From NCBI GenBank assembly GCA_913063035.1, contig CAJXYS010000026.1, positions 1-45,430 of the forward strand: 45,430 nucleotides of DNA, given 5' to 3'. The stretch comes from an uncultured Maritimibacter sp. (GTDB taxonomy: Bacteria; Pseudomonadota; Alphaproteobacteria; Rhodobacterales; Rhodobacteraceae). How positions within the stretch are numbered: the stretch's first letter is position 1; each line of letters starts with the position of its first letter. A program made the translations under genes and the position numbers. The notes under the pieces are model-generated. The model was not told the origin of the DNA. It saw nothing but the letters and a program-made list of their open reading frames with translations, and made no database searches. Positions 24,797-32,742 of the stretch are shown here, one piece after another.

Positions 24797-26143
24797 ATGG
24801 CGACGACGGATATCGGGGCTGCCGACCGCCGCGCCGGGGTCGAGGCGCTCTTCGCCCGGAAACGGCTGCTGAGTTTCGGGCTGCCCGGGCTGATCCTGGC
24901 CTATTTCGTCTATGTCTTCTTCGCCTTCGACATTCCCGGCCTGGCAGAGCGGGCGCGGATGGATAACGCCGCGATCCTCGTCTCGGACGCCTACAGCTAC
25001 AAGACCCATGTCACCCGCGACAATCGCACCGGCGGCATCACCGTCGCGGTCGAGGGCGAGGCCAAGGGCACCTATCCCGAGGGCATGACCCCGGACTGGC
25101 TCGAGATGACCGGCGCCGACAGCGCCCGTGTCGCCTTGCCCGGCGGCCACCAGGCGCGGATCGACGGCGAGACCAGCGTCTTCACCGTGCCGGGCTACGG
25201 CGAGGTCAGCCTGACCGCCAGCCGCCGCGGCATCGACATGCAGCTGCCGACCGAGGAGGTGCCGGACTGGATCAGCGCCTCGTCCTCGCGGGTGACGGTC
25301 ACCACCGAGGCGGGACGGATGATCGTCACCAAGGCCCGGACCGAGGTTTATCGCTATTCCTTCGGCTGGGAGCTGTTCTGGTTCACCCTCGACAGCCCGT
25401 TCTACGGCAAGTCGCTGGGTGAACTGGCCGCGCTGGCGGTCTCCTCCGACCGTCTCGTCGAGGGGCAGAGCAACATCGCGGCCATGGTCAGCGACGTCTG
25501 GACGAACAAGATGTGGCGGCACGGCGATGTGCTCTGGGCGCTGTTCGAGACGATGCTCATGGCGTTCCTCGGCACCATGGGGGCGGCCCTGGTGGCCCTG
25601 CCGCTGGCCTTTCTCGCGGCCAAGAACTTCACCTCCTTCGCAAGCATCCGGTTCGGTGTGCGCCGGGTCTTCGACTTCGTGCGCGGGGTGGACGGGCTGA
25701 TCTGGACGATCATCCTCAGCCGGGCCTTCGGGCCGGGGCCGCTCACCGGCGCGCTGGCGATCCTGATCACCGACTCGGGCAGCTTCGGCAAGCTCTTCTC
25801 CGAGGCGCTCGAGAATGTCGACGACAAGCAGATCGAGGGCGTGCGCTCCACCGGGGCGAAGCCGATGCAGCGCTACCGTTTCGGCGTCATCCCGCAGATC
25901 ATGCCGGTGCTTCTGAGCCAGATCCTGTATTATCTCGAGTCGAATACGCGTTCGGCCACCGTGATCGGCGCCATCGTGGGCGGCGGGATCGGGCTCTTGC
26001 TGACACAGGCGATCATCACCCAGAAGGACTGGGAAGAGGTGTCGTATTACATCGTCCTGATCGTGCTGATGGTCATCCTGATGGACACGATTTCGGGCTG
26101 GATCCGGCGCCGGGTGATCAAGGGCAGCGACGGCGGACACTGA
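24797..26143 (+). CDS. phnE: Phosphonate ABC transporter permease, second PhnE, with long periplasmic insert
   Basis: Permease of 448 residues, about 160 longer than its partner. The first membrane segment (LLSFGLPGLILAYFVYVFFAF) is followed by a soluble beta-rich insert of about 50-200 (VAVEGEAKGTYPEGMTPDWLEMTG...), then the membrane domain starting at DVLWALFETMLMAFLGTMGAALVALPLAFLA. The EAA loop is SEALENVDDKQIEGVRSTGAKPMQRYRFGVIPQ and the C-terminal NTRSATVIGAIVGGGIGLLL is typical of PhnE. It starts 2 bp after phnE1 stops, so the genes are translationally coupled. The insert's function is unknown; it may help dock PhnD. Confidence 0.92.
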   Translation: MATTDIGAADRRAGVEALFARKRLLSFGLPGLILAYFVYVFFAFDIPGLAERARMDNAAILVSDAYSYKTHVTRDNRTGGITVAVEGEAKGTYPEGMTPDWLEMTGADSARVALPGGHQARIDGETSVFTVPGYGEVSLTASRRGIDMQLPTEEVPDWISASSSRVTVTTEAGRMIVTKARTEVYRYSFGWELFWFTLDSPFYGKSLGELAALAVSSDRLVEGQSNIAAMVSDVWTNKMWRHGDVLWALFETMLMAFLGTMGAALVALPLAFLAAKNFTSFASIRFGVRRVFDFVRGVDGLIWTIILSRAFGPGPLTGALAILITDSGSFGKLFSEALENVDDKQIEGVRSTGAKPMQRYRFGVIPQIMPVLLSQILYYLESNTRSATVIGAIVGGGIGLLLTQAIITQKDWEEVSYYIVLIVLMVILMDTISGWIRRRVIKGSDGGH

Positions 26144-26218
26144 GAAGACGCGGCAGGGACAGGCAGGACGCGACGCCGCGCCGGCGGTGACAACGGCCAA
26201 CACGTGCAGGAACGGAAC

Positions 26219-26836
26219 ATGCCCAAGCTCAGCGCCGAGGCGCCCCTGATCCATCCCGATTGCGAGATCACCGAAAGCCGTTTCGGCGCCTATGTCGAGA
26301 TCGGCCGCGGATCGCGGATCGGGTATTCCAGCCTCGGGGATTACTCCTATTGCGACCGCTATGCCGACATCGCCAATGCCGAGATCGGCAAGTTCGCGAA
26401 CATCGCGTCCTTCTCGCGCATCGGCGCGACCGATCACCCGATGCACCGGGCCAGCCTGCATCATTTCCTCTATCGCTCGGCCGACTACTGGGCGGATGCC
26501 GAACACGATCCGGCCTTCTTCGCCCATCGCCGCTCGCGCATCGCGCGGATAGGCCATGACACCTGGATCGGTCACGGCGCGATGGTCATGCCCGAGGTGC
26601 GTATCGGCGACGGCGCCGTCGTGGCCGCCGGGGCGGTCGCGACACGGGACGTGGCGCCCTATACCGTGGTCGCCGGCGTGCCGGCCCGGCCGATGCGCGA
26701 TCGCTTTCCCGCTGACATCGCCGAACGCCTCATGGCCCTTGCGTGGTGGGACTGGGACCACGACCGGCTGCGCACGGCGCTCGAGGATTTCCGCAGCCTC
26801 GAGATCGCGGCGTTTCTGGAGAAATACGGCGGCTGA
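26219..26836 (+). CDS. Phn-cluster hexapeptide acetyltransferase
   Basis: Left-handed beta-helix acetyltransferase of 205 residues of the phosphonate-associated hexapeptide family. The repeats start at [55 protein letters not shown]. The CAT-like active region is THDP-like [19 protein letters not shown], and the second set of repeats is [49 protein letters not shown]. It may acetylate aminophosphonates, playing a part like PhnO, but this is inference. The ATG at 26219 has AGGAACGG upstream; a GTG 15 bp earlier is the alternative. It is convergent with phnM1. Confidence 0.85.
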   Translation: MPKLSAEAPLIHPDCEITESRFGAYVEIGRGSRIGYSSLGDYSYCDRYADIANAEIGKFANIASFSRIGATDHPMHRASLHHFLYRSADYWADAEHDPAFFAHRRSRIARIGHDTWIGHGAMVMPEVRIGDGAVVAAGAVATRDVAPYTVVAGVPARPMRDRFPADIAERLMALAWWDWDHDRLRTALEDFRSLEIAAFLEKYGG

Positions 26837-26839
26837 TCC

Positions 26840-28021
26840 TTACTCGGCGGCCATCTGCAGCGCGCCGGGCGCGGTCATGAAACGCCGCCCGGCTTCGCCC
26901 GCGAGATAGGCGAGGCGGCCGGCCGAGACCGTCGCCTCGATCCGGCGGGTCGCAGGGTTCATCACCACGAAATCCGCGCGGCGGCCGCGTTTCAGCCGGC
27001 CGCGGTCCGTCAGGCCCATGATCTCCGCCGGGGCGCTCGAGATCAGCGCCCAGGCGTCGGCGAAACTGCACAGCCCCTTGTCGGCCAGCTGCCAGGCCGC
27101 GGCCGGCAGGGCGGGGTAGTAGTAATCCGAGACCAGCGCATCGCAGAGCCCGCGCGCGACCAGCGTTTCCGCCGCGACATTCCCGGACTGCGAGCCGCCG
27201 CGCACGATATTGGGCGCGCCCATCAGCACGTGATCGCCCTGCGCCCAGGCGGTCTCTGCCGCGGCCAGGGTGGTGGGAAACTCGCAGATGCGTGCGCCGA
27301 GAAGGTGAAAACGCTCCCGCGTCTCGGCATCGGGATCGTCATGCGAGCCGTAGCGGACGCCCATTTGATCGAAGGCCTCCGCCAGGCGCAGCAGCGTGCC
27401 GGGCACATGCGGATCCTGTTCGGCAGCGCGGTGGATAAGGCGGATCTGCTCGGCGCCGCTGCGCCCGGATTGCGCCGCCCAGGCCTCGAGCTTGTGCGGC
27501 GCGCTCTGCCACATCTCCAGCGCCTCGGGCAGGTGGTTGTTGAACACCACGTAGTCGAGCCCGTGCCGCGTCACCGCCGACAGAAGGCGGTCCGCGCTGC
27601 CCACGAGATGCGTCTCGTAGCGGATCTGGATGCGCATGTCGGTCAACGCCCGGGCCCGGTAGCCGTCGAGCGCGGTCATCAGCTCCTCGGCGTGATCCTC
27701 GCCGCGATGGGCGCCTTCCCAGCTGTAGCTTTGCGCGAGCCACGCCGTCGTCACCCCGTTGGCGGCGAGATCGCGGTCGGTGCTGGCCAGCCCCGTTTCC
27801 TTGTCGAAGGGCGCCGAAGGGCGCGGCGCCAGGTGACGCTCGAAGGCGTCGCCGTGCAGGTCGATGATCCCCGGCAGGATCCAGTAGCCCGAGAGGTCGA
27901 CTTCCGGCAGGGGCCCCTTGGTGATGATGCCCTCGGCAAAGGCCAGCGACCGCGCCTGCATTTCACCGTTCTTCAGCACCTTGGCGCCGGTCAGGCGGAG
28001 CGGGGGCAGCAGGTCGGGCAT
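26840..28021 (-). CDS. phnM: PhnM-like amidohydrolase (first copy)
   Basis: Metal-dependent hydrolase of 393 residues in the PhnM family, whose known member removes pyrophosphate from alpha-D-ribose 1-methylphosphonate 5-triphosphate. Features are WILPGIIDLHGDAFERHLAPRP with the metal pair His56/Asp58, NNHLPE, GSHDDPDAETRERFHLLGARICEFPTT and GAPNIVRGGSQSGNVAAETLV. The usual LHTDNLE of PhnM reads LHGDAFE here, so it is a divergent paralogue; a second, canonical PhnM lies at 35691. It is 75 bp downstream of phnF on the same strand and 3 bp from the convergent acetyltransferase. Confidence 0.88.
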   Translation of the reverse strand: MPDLLPPLRLTGAKVLKNGEMQARSLAFAEGIITKGPLPEVDLSGYWILPGIIDLHGDAFERHLAPRPSAPFDKETGLASTDRDLAANGVTTAWLAQSYSWEGAHRGEDHAEELMTALDGYRARALTDMRIQIRYETHLVGSADRLLSAVTRHGLDYVVFNNHLPEALEMWQSAPHKLEAWAAQSGRSGAEQIRLIHRAAEQDPHVPGTLLRLAEAFDQMGVRYGSHDDPDAETRERFHLLGARICEFPTTLAAAETAWAQGDHVLMGAPNIVRGGSQSGNVAAETLVARGLCDALVSDYYYPALPAAAWQLADKGLCSFADAWALISSAPAEIMGLTDRGRLKRGRRADFVVMNPATRRIEATVSAGRLAYLAGEAGRRFMTAPGALQMAAE

Positions 28022-28096
28022 GGGGGAATCGCTCCGGTCTTCGGGGTTTCGGTCCTGATAGGGGCACGTTGTATCGGGGATATGACAGCCGGCGCC

Positions 28097-28807
28097 TCAG
28101 CCCGGTTCCACCACCAGCTGGACCCGGTCGCCCGCGAACCAGGTGCGCCCGTATTCGACGGGGCGCCCGGCCGCATCGACATTGACCGCCACCGCGCGCA
28201 GCAGCGGTGCGCCTTCCGGGATCTGAAGGTGCAGCGCCTGGGTGGCGCTGGCGCGTTCGGCCGACAGCCGCGTGTGGCGCCGCGTGTAATCGGCGACGCC
28301 CGCGCGGGCGAGCGCCTCGGTCACCGAGCCGGTCTCGGCGAAGGCCTCGGCCAGCCCCGGCAGCCGGTCCAGCGGAAAGACGCTGACCGAGAGGGCAAGC
28401 GGCGCGGCGTCGGCCAGCCCGATCGATTCCTTGACCAGCACCGGGTCGCCCGCGGCAATCTCCAGCGCCGCGGCTTCGCGCGCATCGGCCTTGCGCGTCT
28501 CGAGCCGCAGGATGCGCCCGGCCGCGGTCTGGCCCGCGGCCTCGACGTTCTGGCGGAACCGGGTGCGGCGCCCGAGCCGGTAATCCGTCGGCGCGGCAGC
28601 CACGAAGACCCCGGCGCCGCGCCGGGCATGGACGAGGCCGGCGTCCTGCATCTCTGACAATGCGCGGCGCACGGTGTGGCGGTTGACCCCGAAGCGCGCG
28701 GCCAGAGCCGCCTCGGTCGGCAGCTTGTCGCCCGGACCGTAATGACCGGCGGCGATCTCGTCTCGGAGGCGGGCCTCGATCTGCTGCCAGATCCGTGTCT
28801 TTGCCAT
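28097..28807 (-). CDS. phnF: GntR-family regulator of phosphonate genes
   Basis: Repressor-type regulator of 236 residues. The GntR winged helix (about 1-70) reads IWQQIEARLRDEIAAGHYGPGDKLPTEAALAARFGVNRHTVRRALSEMQDAGLVHARRGAGVFVA. The UTRA ligand-binding domain (about 85-230) includes LRLETRKADAREAAALEIAAGDPVLVKESIGLADAAPLALSVSVFPLDRLPGL and ends PVEYGRTWFAGDRVQLVVEPG, as in PhnF. It is divergent from phnG over a 102-bp gap holding a perfect inverted repeat, its likely operator. It is probably co-transcribed with phnM1. Confidence 0.93.
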   Translation of the reverse strand: MAKTRIWQQIEARLRDEIAAGHYGPGDKLPTEAALAARFGVNRHTVRRALSEMQDAGLVHARRGAGVFVAAAPTDYRLGRRTRFRQNVEAAGQTAAGRILRLETRKADAREAAALEIAAGDPVLVKESIGLADAAPLALSVSVFPLDRLPGLAEAFAETGSVTEALARAGVADYTRRHTRLSAERASATQALHLQIPEGAPLLRAVAVNVDAAGRPVEYGRTWFAGDRVQLVVEPG

Positions 28808-28825
28808 CTGTCACCAAAAATTCAC
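28808..28825 (+). promoter_or_regulatory. Candidate Pho half-site pair in the phnF/phnG gap
   Basis: CTGTCAC at 28808-28814 and AATTCAC at 28819-28825 are 11 bp apart, the PhoB periodicity, with the second unit matching only TCAC well. It touches the phnF start codon and lies about 85-100 bp before phnG. A weaker candidate than the box upstream of phnC. Confidence 0.4.
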
Positions 28826-28860
28826 GTGGAATCCCTTGAGGCTGCGGGGCGCCTATCCTA

Positions 28861-28896
28861 GGATTTGTCTAGTTGTATAGGAACGTAGACAAATCC
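28861..28896. promoter_or_regulatory. Perfect inverted repeat, probable PhnF operator
   Basis: GGATTTGTCTA at 28861-28871 and TAGACAAATCC at 28886-28896 are exact inverted copies separated by 14 bp. The TGTCTA...TAGACA core fits the symmetric sites bound by GntR/HutC-family dimers. It lies between phnF and phnG, 14 bp before the phnG start, where bound repressor would block both divergent units. A further GTCTAG half-site abuts the phnG start codon. Confidence 0.7.
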
Positions 28897-28909
28897 GCAA
28901 GGTGTCTAG

Positions 28910-29353
28910 ATGAGCGAGATCGAGACGCGCAAGGGCTGGATGAGCCTGCTGGCCCGGGCGCCGGCCGACCGGCTGGAACAGCTCTGGCAGGGGGCGGGTC
29001 TGGCGCCGGCTTTCGCCTGGCTGCGCGCCCCCGAGGTGGGCGGCGTCATGGTGCGGGGCCGGATGGGCGGCACCGGCCAGCCCTTCAACCTGGGCGAGAT
29101 GACGGTCACCCGCTGTGCGCTGCGCCTCGAAGGCGGCGCGGTGGGGCATGGCTATGTCCAGGGCCGCGACAAGGCCCATGCCGAGCGGGCCGCGCTTTGC
29201 GATGCGTTGATGCAGACCGATGCGGCCACCGACCTTCGAGAGGCGGTTCTGGCGCCCCTTGCCGCGGAAATGGCCGAGAGCCGCGCGGCGCGGGCGCGGA
29301 AGGCGGCGGCGACCAAGGTCGATTTCTTCACGATGGTCCGGGGGGAAGACTGA
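28910..29353 (+). CDS. phnG: C-P lyase core subunit PhnG
   Basis: Subunit of the PhnGHIJ core complex, 147 residues against 150 in E. coli. The pattern RKGWMSLLARAPADRLEQLW, GGVMVRGRMGGTGQPFNLGEMTVTRCALRLEGGAVGHGYVQGRDKAHAERAALCDAL and the C-terminal KAAATKVDFFTMVRGED are diagnostic. With PhnI it helps attach phosphonate to the C1 of ribose of ATP. It is the first gene of a rightward chain with overlapping stop/start codons (TGATG with phnH). Confidence 0.96.
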   Translation: MSEIETRKGWMSLLARAPADRLEQLWQGAGLAPAFAWLRAPEVGGVMVRGRMGGTGQPFNLGEMTVTRCALRLEGGAVGHGYVQGRDKAHAERAALCDALMQTDAATDLREAVLAPLAAEMAESRAARARKAAATKVDFFTMVRGED

Positions 29354-29925
29354 TGGAAACCGCATCGCTCGGCGGCGGCTTCGCCGACGCGCCCGTTGAC
29401 GCGGCGCGGGCCTTTCGCGCGTGCCTGAACGCCATGGCCCGGCCGGGCCGGATCGAAACCGTCGCCGGCGCGGCGCCGCCCGCGCCGCTCTCGGTGGCGG
29501 CGGGCGTCGCGCTCCTGACGCTCTGCGACCCGGAGACGCCGGTCCACCTGGCCGGCGCGCATGACTGCGGCGCGGTGCGTGACTGGATCACCTTCCACAC
29601 CGGCGCGCCCTTCTCCGGGCCGGCCGGTGCCGTCTTCGCCGTCGGGTCCTGGGCCGCGGTGCAGCCGCTCGACGCCTACCCGATCGGCACGGCCACCTAT
29701 CCCGACCGCTCCGCGACGCTGATCGTCGAGATGCCCGGGCTGACGGCGGAGGGCGGCGCGCGGCTCTCTGGCCCGGGCATCCGCGACAGCGCGCGGCTCG
29801 CGCTGCCCGAGACCGCGGTCTTCCGGCGCAACGCGGCACTGTTCCCGTTGGGTCTCGATTTCATTTTCACCGCCGGCGACCGGCTCGCCGCGCTGCCCCG
29901 CACCACCCGCGTGGAGGACGCCTGA
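29353..29925 (+). CDS. phnH: C-P lyase core subunit PhnH
   Basis: Core subunit of 190 residues (E. coli 194). Typical features: GFADAPVDAARAFRACLNAMARPGRIETVAGAAPPAPLSVAAGVALLTLCDPETPVHL, then WITFHTGAPFSGPAGAVFAVGSW and YPDRSATLIVEMPGL, with the late LDFIFTAGDRLAALPRTTRVE. PhnH is structurally a pseudo-PLP-fold protein needed for complex stability. Start at 29353 overlaps the phnG stop; its stop overlaps the phnI start. Confidence 0.95.
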   Translation: METASLGGGFADAPVDAARAFRACLNAMARPGRIETVAGAAPPAPLSVAAGVALLTLCDPETPVHLAGAHDCGAVRDWITFHTGAPFSGPAGAVFAVGSWAAVQPLDAYPIGTATYPDRSATLIVEMPGLTAEGGARLSGPGIRDSARLALPETAVFRRNAALFPLGLDFIFTAGDRLAALPRTTRVEDA

Positions 29926-31013
29926 TGTACGTGGCCGTGAAAGGGGGCGAGCGGGCGATCGACAACGCCCATGCCTGGCTCGCCGAGGAACGCCGCGGCG
30001 ACACCGCCGTGCCGGAGCTGTCGGTCGCGCAGATCCGCGAACAGATGGCGCTGGCGGTCAACCGCGTGATGGCAGAGGGCTCGCTCTACGATCCCGAGCT
30101 TGCCGCGCTGGCGATCAAGCAGGCGCGCGGCGACCTGATCGAGGCGATTTTCCTGATCCGCGCCTATCGCACGACGCTGCCGCGCTTCGGCGCCTCCGCC
30201 CCGGTCGAGACGGCACGCATGGCGTGCCTGCGCCGGATCTCGGCCACCTTCAAGGACGCGCCGGGCGGGCAGGTTCTGGGACCCACCTTCGACTACACGC
30301 ACCGCTTGCTCGACTTCAAGCTGGCCGCGGACGGCGAGGTGCCGGCGGCGCCCGAGACGCCCGCCGCGCCGGCCGAGGTTCCGCATATCACCGGCTTCCT
30401 GAACCGCGACGGCCTGATCCAGGAGGAGCCCGCGGGTGACGACACGCCGCCGGACCTGACCCGCGAGCCGCTGGAGCTGCCCGCGGGCCGGGCGCTGCGG
30501 CTGCAGTCGCTGACGCGCGGCGACGAGGGTTTCGTCCTTGGCATGGCTTACTCGACCCAGCGGGGCTATGCGCGCAACCATGCCTTCGTGGGCGAGTTGC
30601 GGATCGGCACGGTGGCCGTCGAGATGGAGATCCCCGAGCTGGGCTTCGCCATCGAGATCGGCGAGATTGAGCTGACGGAATGCGAGACGGTCAACCAGTT
30701 CACCGGCTCCAAGACCGAACCGCCGCAATTCACCCGCGGCTACGGGCTGGTCTTCGGCCAGACCGAGCGCAAGGCGATCTCGATGGCGCTGGTCGACCGC
30801 GCGCTGCGCTGGAAGGAACTGGGCGAGGAAGACAGCGGCGCCCCGGCGCAGGACGAGGAATTCGTCCTCTACCACGCCGACAATATCCAGGCGACCGGCT
30901 TCCTCGAGCATATCAAGCTGCCGCATTACGTCGATTTCCAGTCCGAGCTGGAACTGGTGCGGCGCATCCGCGCCGAGGCCGAAGCGGCCACGTCCCGGGA
31001 GGCTGCGGAATGA
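29925..31013 (+). CDS. phnI: C-P lyase core subunit PhnI
   Basis: Core subunit of 362 residues (E. coli 354). It is the nucleosidase component that, with PhnG, PhnH and PhnL, replaces adenine of ATP by the phosphonate. Conserved stretches: YVAVKGGERAIDNAHAWLAEERRGD, QIREQMALAVNRVMAEGSLYDPELAALAIKQARGDLIEAIFLIRAYRTTLPRFG, QLTEC-like IELTECETVNQFTGSKTEPPQFTRGYGLVFGQTERKAISMALVDRAL and DNIQATGFLEHIKLPHYVDFQSELELVRRIR. It overlaps phnH at its start. Confidence 0.97.
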   Translation: MYVAVKGGERAIDNAHAWLAEERRGDTAVPELSVAQIREQMALAVNRVMAEGSLYDPELAALAIKQARGDLIEAIFLIRAYRTTLPRFGASAPVETARMACLRRISATFKDAPGGQVLGPTFDYTHRLLDFKLAADGEVPAAPETPAAPAEVPHITGFLNRDGLIQEEPAGDDTPPDLTREPLELPAGRALRLQSLTRGDEGFVLGMAYSTQRGYARNHAFVGELRIGTVAVEMEIPELGFAIEIGEIELTECETVNQFTGSKTEPPQFTRGYGLVFGQTERKAISMALVDRALRWKELGEEDSGAPAQDEEFVLYHADNIQATGFLEHIKLPHYVDFQSELELVRRIRAEAEAATSREAAE

Positions 31014-31063
31014 GTGCCGGAAGACGCCAGGAAAGACAGGCCGGGGACGGCGGAGAGCCAAGC

Positions 31064-31945
31064 ATGACCGAACAGGCCTACAACTTCGCCTATCTCGACG
31101 AACAGACCAAGCGGATGATACGCCGCGCGCTGCTCAAGGCGCTGGCGATCCCGGGCTACCAGGTGCCCTTCGCCAGCCGCGAGATGCCGATGCCCTATGG
31201 CTGGGGCACCGGGGGCGTGCAGGTCTCGGCCGCGGTGCTGACGCCCGAGGACCGCATGAAGGTGATCGACCAGGGCGCCGACGACACCACCAACGCCGTC
31301 TCGATCCGCAAGTTCTTCGAGCGCACCGCCGGCGTCGCCACGACCGAGCGGACGCCGGAGGCGACCGTCATCCAGACCCGCCACCGCATCCCCGAGGCGC
31401 CGCTGACCGAGAACCAGATCCTCGTCTACCAGGTGCCGATCCCGGAACCGCTCCGGTTTCTCGAGCCGCGCGAGACCGAGACCCGCAAGATGCACGCGCT
31501 CGAGGAATACGGGCTGATGCATGTGAAGCTCTACGAGGATATCGCGCGCCACGGCCATATCGCCACCGCCTATGCCTATCCGGTGAAGGTCGAGGGACGC
31601 TACGTGATGGATCCCTCGCCGATTCCGAAATTCGACAACCCCAAGATCGCCGGCTGCCCCGCGATCCAGCTCTACGGGGCGGGGCGCGAGCAGCGGATCT
31701 ACGCGGTGCCGCCCTGGACCGCGGCCGAAAGCCTCGATTTCGAGGATCACCCCTTCGAGGCCAGCAAGGCCGATCACCCCTGCGCGCTCTGCGGGGCGGA
31801 GGACAGCTATCTCGACGAGGTCATCATCGACGACACGGGCGGACGGATGTTCGTCTGCTCGGACACGGATTACTGCCGTGCGCGCCGCGAGGCCGGGCAT
31901 ACCGGTGCCATGGGTGCGCCCTACGAGACGGAGGCTCAGGCATGA
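31064..31945 (+). CDS. phnJ: C-P lyase radical SAM subunit PhnJ
   Basis: Catalytic subunit that cleaves the carbon-phosphorus bond by radical SAM chemistry; 293 residues (E. coli 281). The four Cys are 240, 243, 265 and 271, matching the E. coli iron-sulfur site offset by one. Gly31 in AIPGYQVPF is the glycyl radical position. Other conserved parts are MPMPYGWGTGGVQ, QGADDTTNAVSIRKFF and HRIPEAPLTENQILVYQVPIPEPLRFLEPRETETRKMHALEEYG. ATG 31064 with GGAG upstream gives the E. coli-like N-terminus; an ATG at 31010 overlapping the phnI stop would add 18 residues. Confidence 0.97.
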   Translation: MTEQAYNFAYLDEQTKRMIRRALLKALAIPGYQVPFASREMPMPYGWGTGGVQVSAAVLTPEDRMKVIDQGADDTTNAVSIRKFFERTAGVATTERTPEATVIQTRHRIPEAPLTENQILVYQVPIPEPLRFLEPRETETRKMHALEEYGLMHVKLYEDIARHGHIATAYAYPVKVEGRYVMDPSPIPKFDNPKIAGCPAIQLYGAGREQRIYAVPPWTAAESLDFEDHPFEASKADHPCALCGAEDSYLDEVIIDDTGGRMFVCSDTDYCRARREAGHTGAMGAPYETEAQA

Positions 31946-32712
31946 CGCCCCTTTTGCAGGTCAACGGCATCACGAAGCGCTATGGCGCGCGGGTCGGCTG
32001 CGCCGATGTCTCCTTCGATCTCTGGCCGGGCGAGGTCATGGGCATCGTGGGAGAGTCGGGTTCAGGCAAGTCGACGCTCCTCAACTGCCTCGCCGGTCAT
32101 CTGGACCCGGATGCCGGCGAGGTTCTTTTCGACACGCGCGCCGAGGGACCGAAAGACACCGTCACGATGGCGGAACCGGAACGGCGGATGCTGTCGCGCA
32201 CGGACTGGGCCTTCGTTCACCAAAACCCGCGGGACGGGCTGCGCATGGGCGTCAGCGCCGGCGGCAATGTCGGCGAGCGGCTGATGGCCGTGGGCGCGCG
32301 AAACTACGGCGAGATCCGCGGGAACGCGCTCGACTGGCTCGGCCGGGTGGAAATCGCGGGCGACCGCGTTGACGACCGGCCCTCGGCCTTCTCGGGCGGG
32401 ATGCAGCAGCGGCTTCAGATCGCGCGCAACCTCGTGACCGGTCCGCGGCTCGTCTTCATGGACGAGCCGACCGGCGGGCTGGACGTCAGCGTGCAGGCGC
32501 GGCTGCTCGACCTGCTGCGCGGGCTGGTCCGCGAACTGGGCCTTTCGGCGATCATCGTCACCCATGATCTCGCCGTCGTCCGGCTGCTTGCCGACCGGCT
32601 GATGGTGATGAAGAGCGGCCACGTGGTCGAGCAGGGGCTGACCGACCAGGTGCTCGACGATCCGCAGCACGGCTACACGCAGCTTCTCGTCTCCTCGGTG
32701 CTTCAGGTCTAG
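31942..32712 (+). CDS. phnK: C-P lyase ABC-type ATPase PhnK
   Basis: ABC-type nucleotide-binding protein of 256 residues (E. coli 252) that docks on the PhnGHIJ core; it is not a transporter. Walker A is GESGSGKST (37-45); the signature is FSGGMQQRLQIARNL and Walker B is RLVFMDEPTGGLDVSVQARLLDLLRGLVRELGLSAIIVTHDLAVVRLLADRLMVMKSGHVVEQGLTDQVLDDPQHGYTQLLVSS, the oligopeptide-transporter-like ending of PhnK. It overlaps phnJ by 4 bp. Confidence 0.95.
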   Translation: MTPLLQVNGITKRYGARVGCADVSFDLWPGEVMGIVGESGSGKSTLLNCLAGHLDPDAGEVLFDTRAEGPKDTVTMAEPERRMLSRTDWAFVHQNPRDGLRMGVSAGGNVGERLMAVGARNYGEIRGNALDWLGRVEIAGDRVDDRPSAFSGGMQQRLQIARNLVTGPRLVFMDEPTGGLDVSVQARLLDLLRGLVRELGLSAIIVTHDLAVVRLLADRLMVMKSGHVVEQGLTDQVLDDPQHGYTQLLVSSVLQV

Positions 32713-32742
32713 CATGGGCCGGAGCGCAAGGAGGGAAACCGG

